Source of the DNA: Sediminicola sp047612485
Lineage (GTDB): Bacteria > Bacteroidota > Bacteroidia > Flavobacteriales > Flavobacteriaceae
Assembly (NCBI GenBank): GCA_047612485.1
Contig: JBLGAT010000003.1
Span: 1-64,000, forward strand
Length of the DNA stretch: 64,000 nucleotides
Direction: 5' to 3'
Of this stretch, positions 41,748 to 50,298 are shown one piece after another. Every line of letters begins with the position of its first letter. Positions within the stretch are counted from its first letter, which is position 1. The notes below the pieces were generated by a model. That model had not been told where the DNA came from. It was given only the letters and a program-made list of their open reading frames with translations, and made no database searches. Both the position numbers and the translations under genes were made by a program.

Positions 41748-42884
41748 ATGAGCAAGAAAATAAGACTAGGTATTTTAGGAGGCGGTGGAGATTCACTAAT
41801 TGGAGTATTGCATAGGATTGCCTCCTTTATGAATGATAATTATGAAATTGTTGGTGCGGTCTTCAATCCAGACCACAACGATAGTTTGGCCTTTGCTAAG
41901 GAAATTGGAGTTCCCACCAATAGGATTTATAAGGATTTTGATGCCTTGGTGGAAGAGGAATTGAAGCTTCCCGAAGGAGAGCGAATTCAAGTATGTTCTA
42001 TTTTGACTCCCAATTTTTTGCATTTTCCGATGGCCAAAAAACTGTTGGAAAATGGGTTCAATGTCATTTGTGAAAAACCCATGACAACCACCTATGAAGA
42101 GGCTATGGTATTACAGGCAGCCTTGGAAAAGGCTAAAACCGTGTTTGCCGTAACACATACCTATACAGGGTATCCAATGGTACGCCAAATGCGCGAAATG
42201 GTAAAAGCTGGCGCCTTGGGGAAAGTCCAAAAGGTAGATGTTCAGTATTATCAAGGTTGGATAAACCCAATTATCCATGATAAGGAAAAACGTACCACAA
42301 CCTGGCGTCTGAATCCTGAAAAGGCGGGTATCAGTTGCTGTATGGGCGATATTGGAGTGCACGCTTTCAATATGGTGGAATATACGACCGGACTTCAAGT
42401 GGAGACTATTTTGGCCGACCTAAATTACCTATATGAGGACAATAAGATGGATATAGACGGCACCGTTCTGATACGCATGAAAGGTGGTGTTAAAGGTGTC
42501 ATTCGTTCCAGCCAAATTGCAACGGGAGAAGAAAACAGGCTAACTGTCGCTATTTACGGTGATAAGGGCGGACTTAGATGGGAGCAAGAAAATCCCAATT
42601 ACTTGTATGTTCTTTCGGGTGACAAGCCTTTGCAAGTCTTTAAACCGGGTCATGCCTACAATTCCCAATTGTCATTGGATGGCACCAAGTTGCCTCCAGG
42701 GCACCCAGAAGGGATATTTGATGCCATGGCAAATATTTATTTGGGGGTTGCCAGGGCCGTTCGCGGTGAGGCATACAATTCAGGGGAATTCCCTACGATG
42801 ATGGATGGGGTAAGAGGACTTAACTTTATTGAAAGCAGTGTTACTTCCCATCAAGAAGGAAATACGTGGATAACGTTGAAATAA
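41748..42884 (+). CDS. Cytoplasmic Gfo/Idh/MocA family oxidoreductase
   Basis: 378 residues from the ATG at 41748. The Rossmann motif LGILGGGGDS is at residues 7-16. ICEKPMTTTYEEA is at about residue 110. The catalytic Asp/His pair is in CMGDIGVHAFNM. No export signal is present, unlike the family member at 19.8-21.2 kb. In the context of this operon it could use NAD(P)H to reduce an imported 3-keto-sugar back to the parent sugar. Last gene of the operon; a terminator follows. Confidence 0.9.
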   Translation: MSKKIRLGILGGGGDSLIGVLHRIASFMNDNYEIVGAVFNPDHNDSLAFAKEIGVPTNRIYKDFDALVEEELKLPEGERIQVCSILTPNFLHFPMAKKLLENGFNVICEKPMTTTYEEAMVLQAALEKAKTVFAVTHTYTGYPMVRQMREMVKAGALGKVQKVDVQYYQGWINPIIHDKEKRTTTWRLNPEKAGISCCMGDIGVHAFNMVEYTTGLQVETILADLNYLYEDNKMDIDGTVLIRMKGGVKGVIRSSQIATGEENRLTVAIYGDKGGLRWEQENPNYLYVLSGDKPLQVFKPGHAYNSQLSLDGTKLPPGHPEGIFDAMANIYLGVARAVRGEAYNSGEFPTMMDGVRGLNFIESSVTSHQEGNTWITLK

Positions 42885-42913
42885 GAATATATTCCATTTA
42901 GGAATGCATATAT

Positions 42914-42940
42914 AAAGGGCTGCTATTAGTGGCCCTTTTT
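42914..42940. terminator. Terminator between the oxidoreductase and ASCH genes
   Basis: AAAGGGC / GCCCTTT stem with an 11-nt loop, T-tract on the plus strand and A-tract on the left. It can serve both convergent genes. Confidence 0.8.
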
Positions 42941-42943
42941 AAT

Positions 42944-43441
42944 TTAAAACACCTTTTCAAAGTACTCACAAACCACAATCATGCTCTCATTGGGTTTGCG
43001 GTCATATTCTCCCAGTTCCCTTTGGAAGAATTCCCAATGTATCTTTTTCCAATCCGAGAGACTACTATCACCATCACCTTCTATTTTGGCATGTTCCGCA
43101 GTGATACTAAAGTATGGAGCCATCCGGACAGTTGTGGTTCTAACAATGCATTTTGCCTTGCCGTCCCAATCTGTCAAAACTGAAAAATCACCTCTTTTCG
43201 GCAATTCCTTTTTTTGCAGTTGTAATCCTAATAAAGAATGCGAGGTTGCCTTTTTTTTTCCTGCCAACACAAGCGCTACGCTTTGATTAGCGTCTTTCTC
43301 GTTGTCAGAGAAATGGTAGACCTTAGGGGTGTGTTCAAAAGCAAATTCTAAATGGGCACTTAAAAAATCGCCCCACATATTTTCAGCAGAATGGTTCTTC
43401 ATGGTTGATTTTAATTGTTGTACTTTGGACTCGTTAGCCAA
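42944..43441 (-). CDS. ASCH domain protein
   Basis: 165 residues. A PUA-like ASCH domain is recognised from VLAGKKKATSHSLL, the motif that marks the putative RNA-binding/catalytic cleft, and VLTDWDGKAKCIVRTTTV. Family members bind RNA or act as small amidohydrolases on modified nucleosides. An internal ATG at codon 14 (MKNHSAENMW) is a possible alternative start. Single gene, convergent with the sugar operon and unrelated to it by function. Confidence 0.85.
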   Translation of the reverse strand: MANESKVQQLKSTMKNHSAENMWGDFLSAHLEFAFEHTPKVYHFSDNEKDANQSVALVLAGKKKATSHSLLGLQLQKKELPKRGDFSVLTDWDGKAKCIVRTTTVRMAPYFSITAEHAKIEGDGDSSLSDWKKIHWEFFQRELGEYDRKPNESMIVVCEYFEKVF

Positions 43442-43650
43442 TTGTTAAAACGACCTTCAAAAAAGGTAAAGTCCGCCAATTTTCTATACTATCTTCGAAT
43501 TTATTCTTTTTTATGGCAAAAAAGCAAATCGTAAAACGACTATGTCTTTTGCAAATAAGTTGCACTTAAACAAAATTCTGTATCTATAACGTTTGAGACG
43601 CTTACTACAGTATGATTCGGCACTATATTTTCTTTTAATTCTATAGTAAT

Positions 43651-43713
43651 CCCTATATTTATATATCTGCCTTAGAATAAAAATAATTGATTGTTACAAC
43701 TCTAAATATAGGG
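43651..43713. promoter_or_regulatory. Long-spaced perfect inverted repeat upstream of the isomerase/DUF1080 operon
   Basis: CCCTATATTTA (43651-43661) and its exact reverse complement TAAATATAGGG (43703-43713) lie 41 bp apart, 52 bp centre to centre, close to five helical turns. A third half-site CTATATTT is at 43623-43630. The pair sits 65-128 bp before the isomerase ATG in the 337-bp gene-free gap. Candidate operator for a looping or tetrameric regulator. Confidence 0.5.
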
Positions 43714-43778
43714 TTTAATTCTCAAAATTTCAGAGGTCAGATAAAATATGAATGGCAACTCACATAAGATCATTAAAA

Positions 43779-44831
43779 ATGAAGACAATTAAAGGACCGG
43801 CAGTTTTTCTCGCCCAGTTTGTAGATAGTAAGGCCCCGTTCAATACGTTGGATGGGATGTGTAAATGGGCAGCTGATTTAGGCTATAAGGGAATTCAGAT
43901 CCCTACTTGGGAGCCCTTTTTGATAGATTTGGACAAGGCAGCTGAAAGTCAGACCTATTGTGATGAGTTAAAGGGAACAATAAATTCATACGGACTAGAA
44001 ATAACCGAATTGTCCACCCACTTACAGGGACAACTTGTGGCCGTGAACCCTGCCTACGACCTCATGTTCGATAATTTTGCGCCCGATAAGGTTAAGAATA
44101 ACCCTAAGGCTAGAACTGAATGGGCCATTGAAACCGTTAAAAAAGCGGCTACCGCCAGCCGTAGATTGGGACTTAATGTACACGCCACCTTTTCAGGTGC
44201 CCTTTTGTGGCACACCATGCATCCTTGGCCCCAAAGACCTGCGGGTCTGGTGGAGATGGGTTTTGAAGAACTTGCAAAAAGATGGATGCCCATATTAAAC
44301 CATTTTGATAAGGAAGGAGTGGATGTTTGTTATGAAATCCATCCAGGGGAAGATCTGCACGATGGGGACACTTTCGAGCGTTTTCTGGCAGCTACAGGAA
44401 ACCATAGCAGAGTTAACATCTTATACGATCCCAGTCACTTTGTGTTGCAACAATTGGATTATATCACCTATATAGATCACTACCATGAATTTATAAAATC
44501 CTTTCATGTAAAGGATTCCGAATTTAATCCTACTGGAAAAAAAGGTGCTTTTGGTGGCTATAACGATTGGGGTGATAGGGCTGGTAGATACCGCTCCTTA
44601 GGTGATGGTCAAATAGATTTCAAAACAATATTCTCCAAATTGACCCAATACGGATGTGATGTTTGGGCGGTTATGGAATGGGAGTGCTGTATCAAGAGTC
44701 CAGAACAAGGGGCTAGGGAAGGCGCAAAATTTATAAAGGACCATATAATAGAGGCTACCGAAAAAACATTTGATGATTTTGCAGGGGCAGAAATAGACAA
44801 GGGAACACTTAAAAAAATACTTGGAATCTAA
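43779..44831 (+). CDS. Cytoplasmic sugar phosphate isomerase/epimerase family TIM barrel
   Basis: 350 residues; the ATG at 43779 (MKTIKGPAVFLAQF) fits the family start better than one nine codons earlier. Full metal site: Glu in CYEIHPGEDLHDG, Asp/His in LYDPSHFVLQ, His in SFHVKDSEF and Glu in AVMEWECC. No export signal. Relatives include xylose-isomerase-like epimerases and 3-keto-sugar-processing enzymes. Heads an operon with two DUF1080 lipoproteins. Confidence 0.88.
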   Translation: MKTIKGPAVFLAQFVDSKAPFNTLDGMCKWAADLGYKGIQIPTWEPFLIDLDKAAESQTYCDELKGTINSYGLEITELSTHLQGQLVAVNPAYDLMFDNFAPDKVKNNPKARTEWAIETVKKAATASRRLGLNVHATFSGALLWHTMHPWPQRPAGLVEMGFEELAKRWMPILNHFDKEGVDVCYEIHPGEDLHDGDTFERFLAATGNHSRVNILYDPSHFVLQQLDYITYIDHYHEFIKSFHVKDSEFNPTGKKGAFGGYNDWGDRAGRYRSLGDGQIDFKTIFSKLTQYGCDVWAVMEWECCIKSPEQGAREGAKFIKDHIIEATEKTFDDFAGAEIDKGTLKKILGI

Positions 44832-44846
44832 CAAACACATATACCC

Positions 44847-45605
44847 ATGAAACAACTAGTTTTTACAGGCCTAATGGCCTTAATGATTTTCGGCTGCAAA
44901 GAGAAAGCTAAGGATTCTAATGAAGAAATGAATAATGGCACCATGGCTGAGACTGAAATGGAAGGCGATGCACAAGATGAATGGATGGCCCTTTTTGACG
45001 GTTCTTCTTTTGAAGGATGGCATGGCTATTTAAAAGATGGTATGCCCCAAGAATGGAAATTGGAAGAAGGAGCTATGGTTTTTTACCCGCCAAAGGATCG
45101 TGCAAAAGGAGCAAGTTACAATCTAGTTACCGATAAGGAATTTACAGATTTTATGCTCTCAGTGGATTGGAAAATATCCGAAGGAGGGAATAGCGGTATT
45201 TTCTGGGGTGTAAAAGAAGATTCCAATTTGCCCGAAGCCTATCAATCTGGACCTGAGATCCAAGTGTTGGATAATGAAAGGCATCCAGATGCAAAAGTGG
45301 GAACTACGCACCAAGCAGGTGCCCTATATGACATGGTGGCACCAAATCACGAAATGGCGAAACCCGCAGGGGAATGGAATACCTGCGTGTTGACCGTAAA
45401 CCATAAAACCAATGAAGGGAGTGTGGAACTAAATGGTATGGTAGTGGTCTCTTTTCCTGTAAATGATCCCGAATGGAGCGCCATGGTCGCAAAATCAAAA
45501 TTTGCTGATTGGGAACATTTTGGAAAATATAAAACAGGAAAAATTGGGCTACAAGATCATGGGGATATGGTTTCCTACAAGAACATTAAAATTAAACAAC
45601 TCTAA
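44847..45605 (+). CDS. DUF1080 (3-keto-disaccharide hydrolase family) lipoprotein, copy 1
   Basis: 252 residues. Lipoprotein leader with C17 (MIFGCKEK) and an acidic linker. The PF06439 jelly-roll domain opens WMALFDGSSFEGWHGY and continues with GGNSGIFWGV, GPEIQVLDNERHPDA and GLQDHGDMVSYKNIKIK, all family landmarks. The family is now described as hydrolases or lyases acting on 3-keto-glycosides, which fits a GMC dehydrogenase supplying 3-keto substrates. Located in the periplasm or at the outer membrane. Confidence 0.9.
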   Translation: MKQLVFTGLMALMIFGCKEKAKDSNEEMNNGTMAETEMEGDAQDEWMALFDGSSFEGWHGYLKDGMPQEWKLEEGAMVFYPPKDRAKGASYNLVTDKEFTDFMLSVDWKISEGGNSGIFWGVKEDSNLPEAYQSGPEIQVLDNERHPDAKVGTTHQAGALYDMVAPNHEMAKPAGEWNTCVLTVNHKTNEGSVELNGMVVVSFPVNDPEWSAMVAKSKFADWEHFGKYKTGKIGLQDHGDMVSYKNIKIKQL

Positions 45606-46418
45606 ATGAAATACATACTTACTACTGTTTTGGCCCTATCTCTGATATCTTGTAAAGAAAAAGCAGAGGTAGTCCCCTTGGATGAAAGGGACAATATGCC
45701 CCAGGAAATAGTATATGGGGAGTATATTGGGGTGGAACCCACAAAACCAGAAGAAACAGAGGTTTATGAACCCGTACCCCCTACAGTCGAACCCTTCAGT
45801 AATAACGGCGCCCCTAGTGATGCCATTATGCTATTTGATGGAAATGGCCTTGATCAATGGATAAGCGCCAAGGACAGTACCGCTGCAGCATGGGATCTGA
45901 ACAAGGACGGTAGTGTGATGGTTAAGGATTTAGCTGGTGACATACAGACCAAGCAGAATTTTGGGAGCGTGCAACTACATGTAGAATGGAAATCTCCAGC
46001 AGATATTCAACGAGAAGGTCAAAATAGGGCCAATAGCGGCGTTTTCCTTCAAGGAATTTATGAAGTGCAAGTATTGGACAATAATGACAATGATACGTAC
46101 GTGAATGGCCAGGTTGGATCCATATACAAACAACATGTGCCCTTGGCAAAGGCATCTGTGCCTAGCGGGGAATGGAATACATACGATATTATCTTTCATG
46201 AGCCTGTTTTCAATGAAGAGGGCAAGAAAATAAAATCGGGCACTATTACGGTTATACACAATGGTGTTTTAGTGCAAGATCACGTAGAGATAAAGGGCAC
46301 CACCCCTTATATAGGCTGGCCAAAGAACGAAGCCCATGGAAAAGGACCTATAAAACTTCAAGACCACGGGGATAATAGTAGGGTGAGCTATAGAAATATC
46401 TGGGTAAGGGAATTGTAG
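45606..46418 (+). CDS. DUF1080 (3-keto-disaccharide hydrolase family) lipoprotein, copy 2
   Basis: 270 residues, starting one base after the stop of copy 1. Lipoprotein leader with C16 (LISCKEK). A ~60-residue Glu/Pro-rich linker (PTKPEETEVYEPVPPTVEP) precedes the jelly roll: IMLFDGNGLDQWIS, NSGVFLQGIYEVQVLDN and IKLQDHGDNSRVSYRNIWV. It is clearly diverged from copy 1 and has the longer linker, so the two may differ in substrate or in reach from the membrane. Confidence 0.9.
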   Translation: MKYILTTVLALSLISCKEKAEVVPLDERDNMPQEIVYGEYIGVEPTKPEETEVYEPVPPTVEPFSNNGAPSDAIMLFDGNGLDQWISAKDSTAAAWDLNKDGSVMVKDLAGDIQTKQNFGSVQLHVEWKSPADIQREGQNRANSGVFLQGIYEVQVLDNNDNDTYVNGQVGSIYKQHVPLAKASVPSGEWNTYDIIFHEPVFNEEGKKIKSGTITVIHNGVLVQDHVEIKGTTPYIGWPKNEAHGKGPIKLQDHGDNSRVSYRNIWVREL

Positions 46419-46773
46419 TAATGCTCTCCGAGGATATAATAGTCATTGTTATCGCCCAGTAGAATCAATCGGTTTATAGGTATCGGAACCGGAGAAGCAT
46501 GGCCAACCAACATATATGGAATTATGCCAATATGATAGGGGCAAAAAATGTTCATAAAAGCGGGTGTTACAATACCTGTTTTGAGCGGGTTATGCTATTT
46601 ACTACTGCAAAGATCCACAAAATTTGTTGTCTCCTTTATAGTTTTCATTATTGGGATTGGAATGGGTTTTAATTGGAAGAAGATCCAGATCAATAGGTAC
46701 TTCGATAAAAACGGCAATCCAAAAAAACTAAAACTGAATTTTAATTACCTTTGCCAAAATTTAAAATCATTTT
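46419..46773. promoter_or_regulatory. Gene-free gap with the yicC promoter
   Basis: About 355 bp. A 97-codon frame crossing it is not protein-like and overlaps yicC out of frame, so it is not counted. An exact -7 element TACCTTTG is at 46746-46753, 20 bp before the yicC ATG. No clear -33 element or terminator for the preceding operon was found. Confidence 0.5.
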
Positions 46774-47631
46774 ATGATCCAATCCATGACAGGGTTCGGG
46801 AAGTACGTAGTGCAACTTCCTTCAAAGAAAATTACCATTGAAATAAAATCATTGAACAGCAAAAGTCTCGACTTAAATGCCCGTATCCCTTCAACATATA
46901 GGGAAAAGGAATTGGAGTTGAGAAAAATCATCGCCAGTTCATTGGAAAGGGGAAAGGTAGATTTTGGTTTGTATATGGAGTCTACAGGCAATGAAACTTC
47001 TTCTGTTATTAATGAAGGGGTTGTAAAAAGCTATATCCAACAGCTTAGGGCAATTGCAGATGGGGATGATGTGAAATTCTTGGAAATGGCAGTGCGCTTA
47101 CCGGATGCCTTAAAGACAGAAAGAGACGATATAGATGAAGAGGAATATGACGCCATTTTGGAGGCCCTTGCCAATGCGCTGAAGGAGATCAACATCTTTA
47201 GATCTGAGGAAGGCCATGTATTGGAAAAGGATTTCTTGGAAAGGATTGCTACCCTGAATCGCTTACTGGAAGAGGTAAAGGCTATGGATGCAGACCGACT
47301 TTCAATGGTCCGGGAGCGATTGGAAAAAGCCGTTTCCGACCTGAAAGCAGACTTGGATGCCAATCGGTTTGAACAGGAATTGATCTATTATTTGGAGAAA
47401 TACGATATTACGGAAGAGAAAGTACGCCTGGCCAATCATTTGGATTATTTTGCCACAGCACTAAAATCAGATGATTCCAACGGTAAGAAACTAGGCTTTA
47501 TAAGTCAGGAAATTGGTCGGGAAATAAATACAATTGGTTCCAAGGCCAATTACGCCCCAATGCAACAGCTCGTCGTGCAAATGAAAGATGAGTTGGAAAA
47601 AATTAAGGAACAAATGCTAAACGTACTGTAA
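46774..47631 (+). CDS. yicC: YicC/YloC family endoribonuclease
   Basis: 285 residues. It begins with the family signature MIQSMTGFGKYVV and ends with the conserved GFISQEIGREINTIGSKAN segment and a helical tail. YicC of E. coli is a hexameric endoribonuclease. Its stop overlaps the gmk start (TAATG), and the yicC-gmk pairing is common in bacteria. Confidence 0.93.
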   Translation: MIQSMTGFGKYVVQLPSKKITIEIKSLNSKSLDLNARIPSTYREKELELRKIIASSLERGKVDFGLYMESTGNETSSVINEGVVKSYIQQLRAIADGDDVKFLEMAVRLPDALKTERDDIDEEEYDAILEALANALKEINIFRSEEGHVLEKDFLERIATLNRLLEEVKAMDADRLSMVRERLEKAVSDLKADLDANRFEQELIYYLEKYDITEEKVRLANHLDYFATALKSDDSNGKKLGFISQEIGREINTIGSKANYAPMQQLVVQMKDELEKIKEQMLNVL

Positions 47632-48215
47632 TGGAGGAAGGAAAGCTCATCATTTTTTCGGCACCGTCAGGAAGTGGAAAAACAACCATTACCAAATATT
47701 TATTGGAGCAACCAGAATTGAACTTAGCTTTTTCTGTTTCGGCCACTTCCAGACCTAGAAGGGGAAAGGAGAAACATGGGGAACATTATTATTTCATGTC
47801 CATTTCCGAGTTCAAAAACCATATCAAGAACGATGATTTTTTGGAATGGGAAGAAGTATATAGGGACAATTTTTATGGAACTTTAAAAAGCGAAGTGGAA
47901 CGAATATGGGCCATGGGTAAAAATGTCATTTTTGATATTGACGTTGTAGGTGGACTTCGAATAAAGAAGAAATTTCCGGAAAACACATTGGCGGTTTTTG
48001 TAAAACCTCCCAGTGTGGACGAACTGAAAATAAGACTTAAAAAACGCAGTACGGAAAGTGATGATAAGATCAATATGCGGATCGCCAAGGCATCTGTTGA
48101 ACTGGCAACAGCCCCACAATTTGACATGATTATCAAAAATTACGAATTGGAGATCGCGTTAAAAGAAGCCTATGACCTAGTAGCCAATTTTGTTGGGGTA
48201 AAACAGGAAAAGTAA
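47631..48215 (+). CDS. gmk: Guanylate kinase
   Basis: 194 residues. The P-loop FSAPSGSGKTT (K17), the GMP-binding SVSATSRPRRGKEKHGEHYYF and the lid region KRSTESDDKINMRI are all present. It phosphorylates GMP to GDP. Coupled to yicC by a one-base overlap and followed 22 bp later by nadD. Confidence 0.96.
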   Translation: MEEGKLIIFSAPSGSGKTTITKYLLEQPELNLAFSVSATSRPRRGKEKHGEHYYFMSISEFKNHIKNDDFLEWEEVYRDNFYGTLKSEVERIWAMGKNVIFDIDVVGGLRIKKKFPENTLAVFVKPPSVDELKIRLKKRSTESDDKINMRIAKASVELATAPQFDMIIKNYELEIALKEAYDLVANFVGVKQEK

Positions 48216-48237
48216 AGGCATAGACTAGAAATAAAAA

Positions 48238-48822
48238 ATGAAGAAGGTAGGTCTATATTTTGGCACGTTTAACCCAATCCATATTGGCCATTTGGTAATA
48301 GCCAACCATATGGTAGAATTTTCAGATCTCGATGAAGTTTGGATGGTCATCACTCCCCATAGTCCCTTTAAGAAAAAGAAAACCCTTTTGGATAACAACC
48401 ATAGGTACGAAATGGTCTATGAGGCAACCAAAGATTATCCAAATATACATCCTAGTAAGATAGAATTTGACCTTCCCCAACCAAATTATACTGTAAATAC
48501 CTTGGTGCATTTGGCCGAGAAGTACGGGACAGGTTATGAGTTTTCATTGATGATGGGGGAAGATAATCTTAAGGGATTACATAAATGGAAGAATTATGAG
48601 GCCATACTGGAACAACATCAGATTTATGTTTATCCCAGGATTTCAGAAGGGGAGGTGGACCACAATTTTAAAGGACATCCAAAAATTTCCCATATTGATG
48701 CGCCGATCATGGAAATTTCATCCACCTTTATTCGCAAACAGCACAAGGCCGGTAAAAATATAAGACCCCTGTTGCCAGAGAATGTTTGGATTTATTTGGA
48801 AGAAATGAATTTTTATAGGTAA
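48238..48822 (+). CDS. nadD: Nicotinate-nucleotide adenylyltransferase
   Basis: 194 residues. The nucleotidyltransferase motif GTFNPIHIGH (HxGH at 15-18) and the C-terminal ISSTFIRK motif are intact. It adenylates nicotinate mononucleotide in NAD synthesis. The yicC-gmk-nadD order is a common flavobacterial arrangement. Its last 10 bp overlap the end of the convergent secreted-protein gene. Confidence 0.95.
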   Translation: MKKVGLYFGTFNPIHIGHLVIANHMVEFSDLDEVWMVITPHSPFKKKKTLLDNNHRYEMVYEATKDYPNIHPSKIEFDLPQPNYTVNTLVHLAEKYGTGYEFSLMMGEDNLKGLHKWKNYEAILEQHQIYVYPRISEGEVDHNFKGHPKISHIDAPIMEISSTFIRKQHKAGKNIRPLLPENVWIYLEEMNFYR

Positions 48823-49319
48823 TTGCCCTTTTCGTCCAACTTTACTTTAAGGGACCTTTTTCTTTTCTTCAACTTAATTTTAAAGGTCCTATTAACTCCT
48901 TTTTGATGGTTGTAATCTATGAGGTACACATCATCAACAATTTTCCACCCTGGATATTTATTTTCTAAAGCTTGTAGTACAGCATTTGGAAGGTCTAGAT
49001 TCTTGAACCTTTCTATAGTTCTCAAAATTTTACCATCCTCATCATATACGGCTACAATTTTACCTTCTGGCATATAAAAGGACACTGTGTAAAACGGATA
49101 TTCATCTTCAAAAATAGCCTCTTTTTTTATCTTGTAGCTCGCAACTTTACGCTCTAATATCTTAACAGGGGCAGGCGACTCTTTGGAATCAATACTGCTC
49201 AGATATTTATAGTTGACCGCGGTTACGACCACTTCCGAAAGTTCTTCAGTTTTTGGATCTTGGGCCCATAAATGGGAAGTCATGATAAGAGAAATAAAGA
49301 AGCAAAGTGCAGTTTTCAT
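48813..49319 (-). CDS. Secreted PepSY-like protein, copy A
   Basis: 168 residues from the ATG at 49319, two codons after a non-preferred ATG. The signal peptide (1-20) is followed by ELSEVVVTAVNYKYLS, then KILERKVASYK. Two small alpha/beta repeats contain YTVSFYMPEGKIVAVYDEDG and YPGWKIVDDVYLIDY. The C-terminal half resembles the PepSY-like/BLIP-like periplasmic fold (DUF2874). The EVVVTA string is normally seen at the plug entry of TonB-dependent receptors. Paralog of the gene at 52869-53375. Confidence 0.75.
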   Translation of the reverse strand: MKTALCFFISLIMTSHLWAQDPKTEELSEVVVTAVNYKYLSSIDSKESPAPVKILERKVASYKIKKEAIFEDEYPFYTVSFYMPEGKIVAVYDEDGKILRTIERFKNLDLPNAVLQALENKYPGWKIVDDVYLIDYNHQKGVNRTFKIKLKKRKRSLKVKLDEKGNYL

Positions 49320-49406
49320 GTGCAATTATTTGTTTTTAAAAAATATCATTTTAAGGTAACAAAAGCTATGAGCAATGTCAGTTTTATAGGCAGCTCCAAC
49401 ATCATC

Positions 49407-50117
49407 TTATTTCTTGGATAGTATATCTGTTCCAAGGTATTTGTTATCCTTGTTGTAATACCAGGCCCTTGATTTGGGCATTTTAATTTCGTTTATAGTT
49501 TCTTCCCCCGTTAATAGGATGTATTCCCCATCGTTTTTAGATTCATCATGAAAAAATTGGTAGACCTCCATGGCATATGATAATGGGTCAAAATAGAAAT
49601 ACCACGTATCCCCGCCTACACCTTCTTCATAGGTTACCTTTAACACCAGATACTCCTTGTTTTTAAATATTTTCGTATCTACTTTAGGGTCTATGATGGT
49701 TCCTGGATCTTTTAATTTCATGGGAAGACCATATAGATAAGAGTAATAATCTTTCATCATGGTTGCCCTTTCACAATTGAGATTAAAGGTTTTCCGTTCT
49801 GTCTTTGATATCTCTTCACTGCCATTTAATCTCAATAAACAATCTCTACCATCCAAAACAGATTCCATGGCATTTGCTTCTTTTTTCACAGTTAAACTAA
49901 AAAGTTCTTCTGGGATATTGATATGTACCCTGCTTTTTCTCTCACTATTGTCAGGTGTTGTCATGGTCACCGTAAATTCGCCATTAAATGATGGCCAATT
50001 ATCATTTGGATCGTGGTGGTCAATAGCATTTTGCAATAGCTGATTGCCAGTTAAACTTTGGGAAACCCCCGAGAATGGAATGGTGAACAGGAAGACAGTG
50101 TAAATTATTCTCAACAT
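49407..50117 (-). CDS. Secreted DUF6503-type protein
   Basis: 236 residues from the ATG at 50117 (MLRIIYTVFLFTIPF). A signal peptide is followed by LTGNQLLQNAIDHHDPNDNWPSFNGEF, a pattern I associate with DUF6503 proteins. An all-beta body like LolA-type lipid-carrier folds follows (GLPMKLKDPGTII, TWYFYFDPLSYAMEVYQF). Function unknown; periplasmic or surface carriage of a hydrophobic ligand is a fold-based guess. Confidence 0.7.
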   Translation of the reverse strand: MLRIIYTVFLFTIPFSGVSQSLTGNQLLQNAIDHHDPNDNWPSFNGEFTVTMTTPDNSERKSRVHINIPEELFSLTVKKEANAMESVLDGRDCLLRLNGSEEISKTERKTFNLNCERATMMKDYYSYLYGLPMKLKDPGTIIDPKVDTKIFKNKEYLVLKVTYEEGVGGDTWYFYFDPLSYAMEVYQFFHDESKNDGEYILLTGEETINEIKMPKSRAWYYNKDNKYLGTDILSKK

Positions 50118-50298
50118 AACTTTACTTTTATGAATGTACAAGGTAAGTTTTTTATGGGTTAGGCTAGATATCTGATTTACTGGAAGCGAGCTATTTTTCG
50201 TTAGAAGCGTTACCCTATGTTTTGTTAATATTCCAAAAAAACACGGAATAGCATTTGATTAGTACTATTTTAGAAGACATAAAAGATACTTTCCCACA

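Noticed and set aside
46548..46841. 97-codon plus-strand frame with two hydrophobic stretches before yicC
   Set aside because: It overlaps the well-supported yicC start out of frame by 68 bp and contains the yicC promoter; the C-terminal half is not protein-like.
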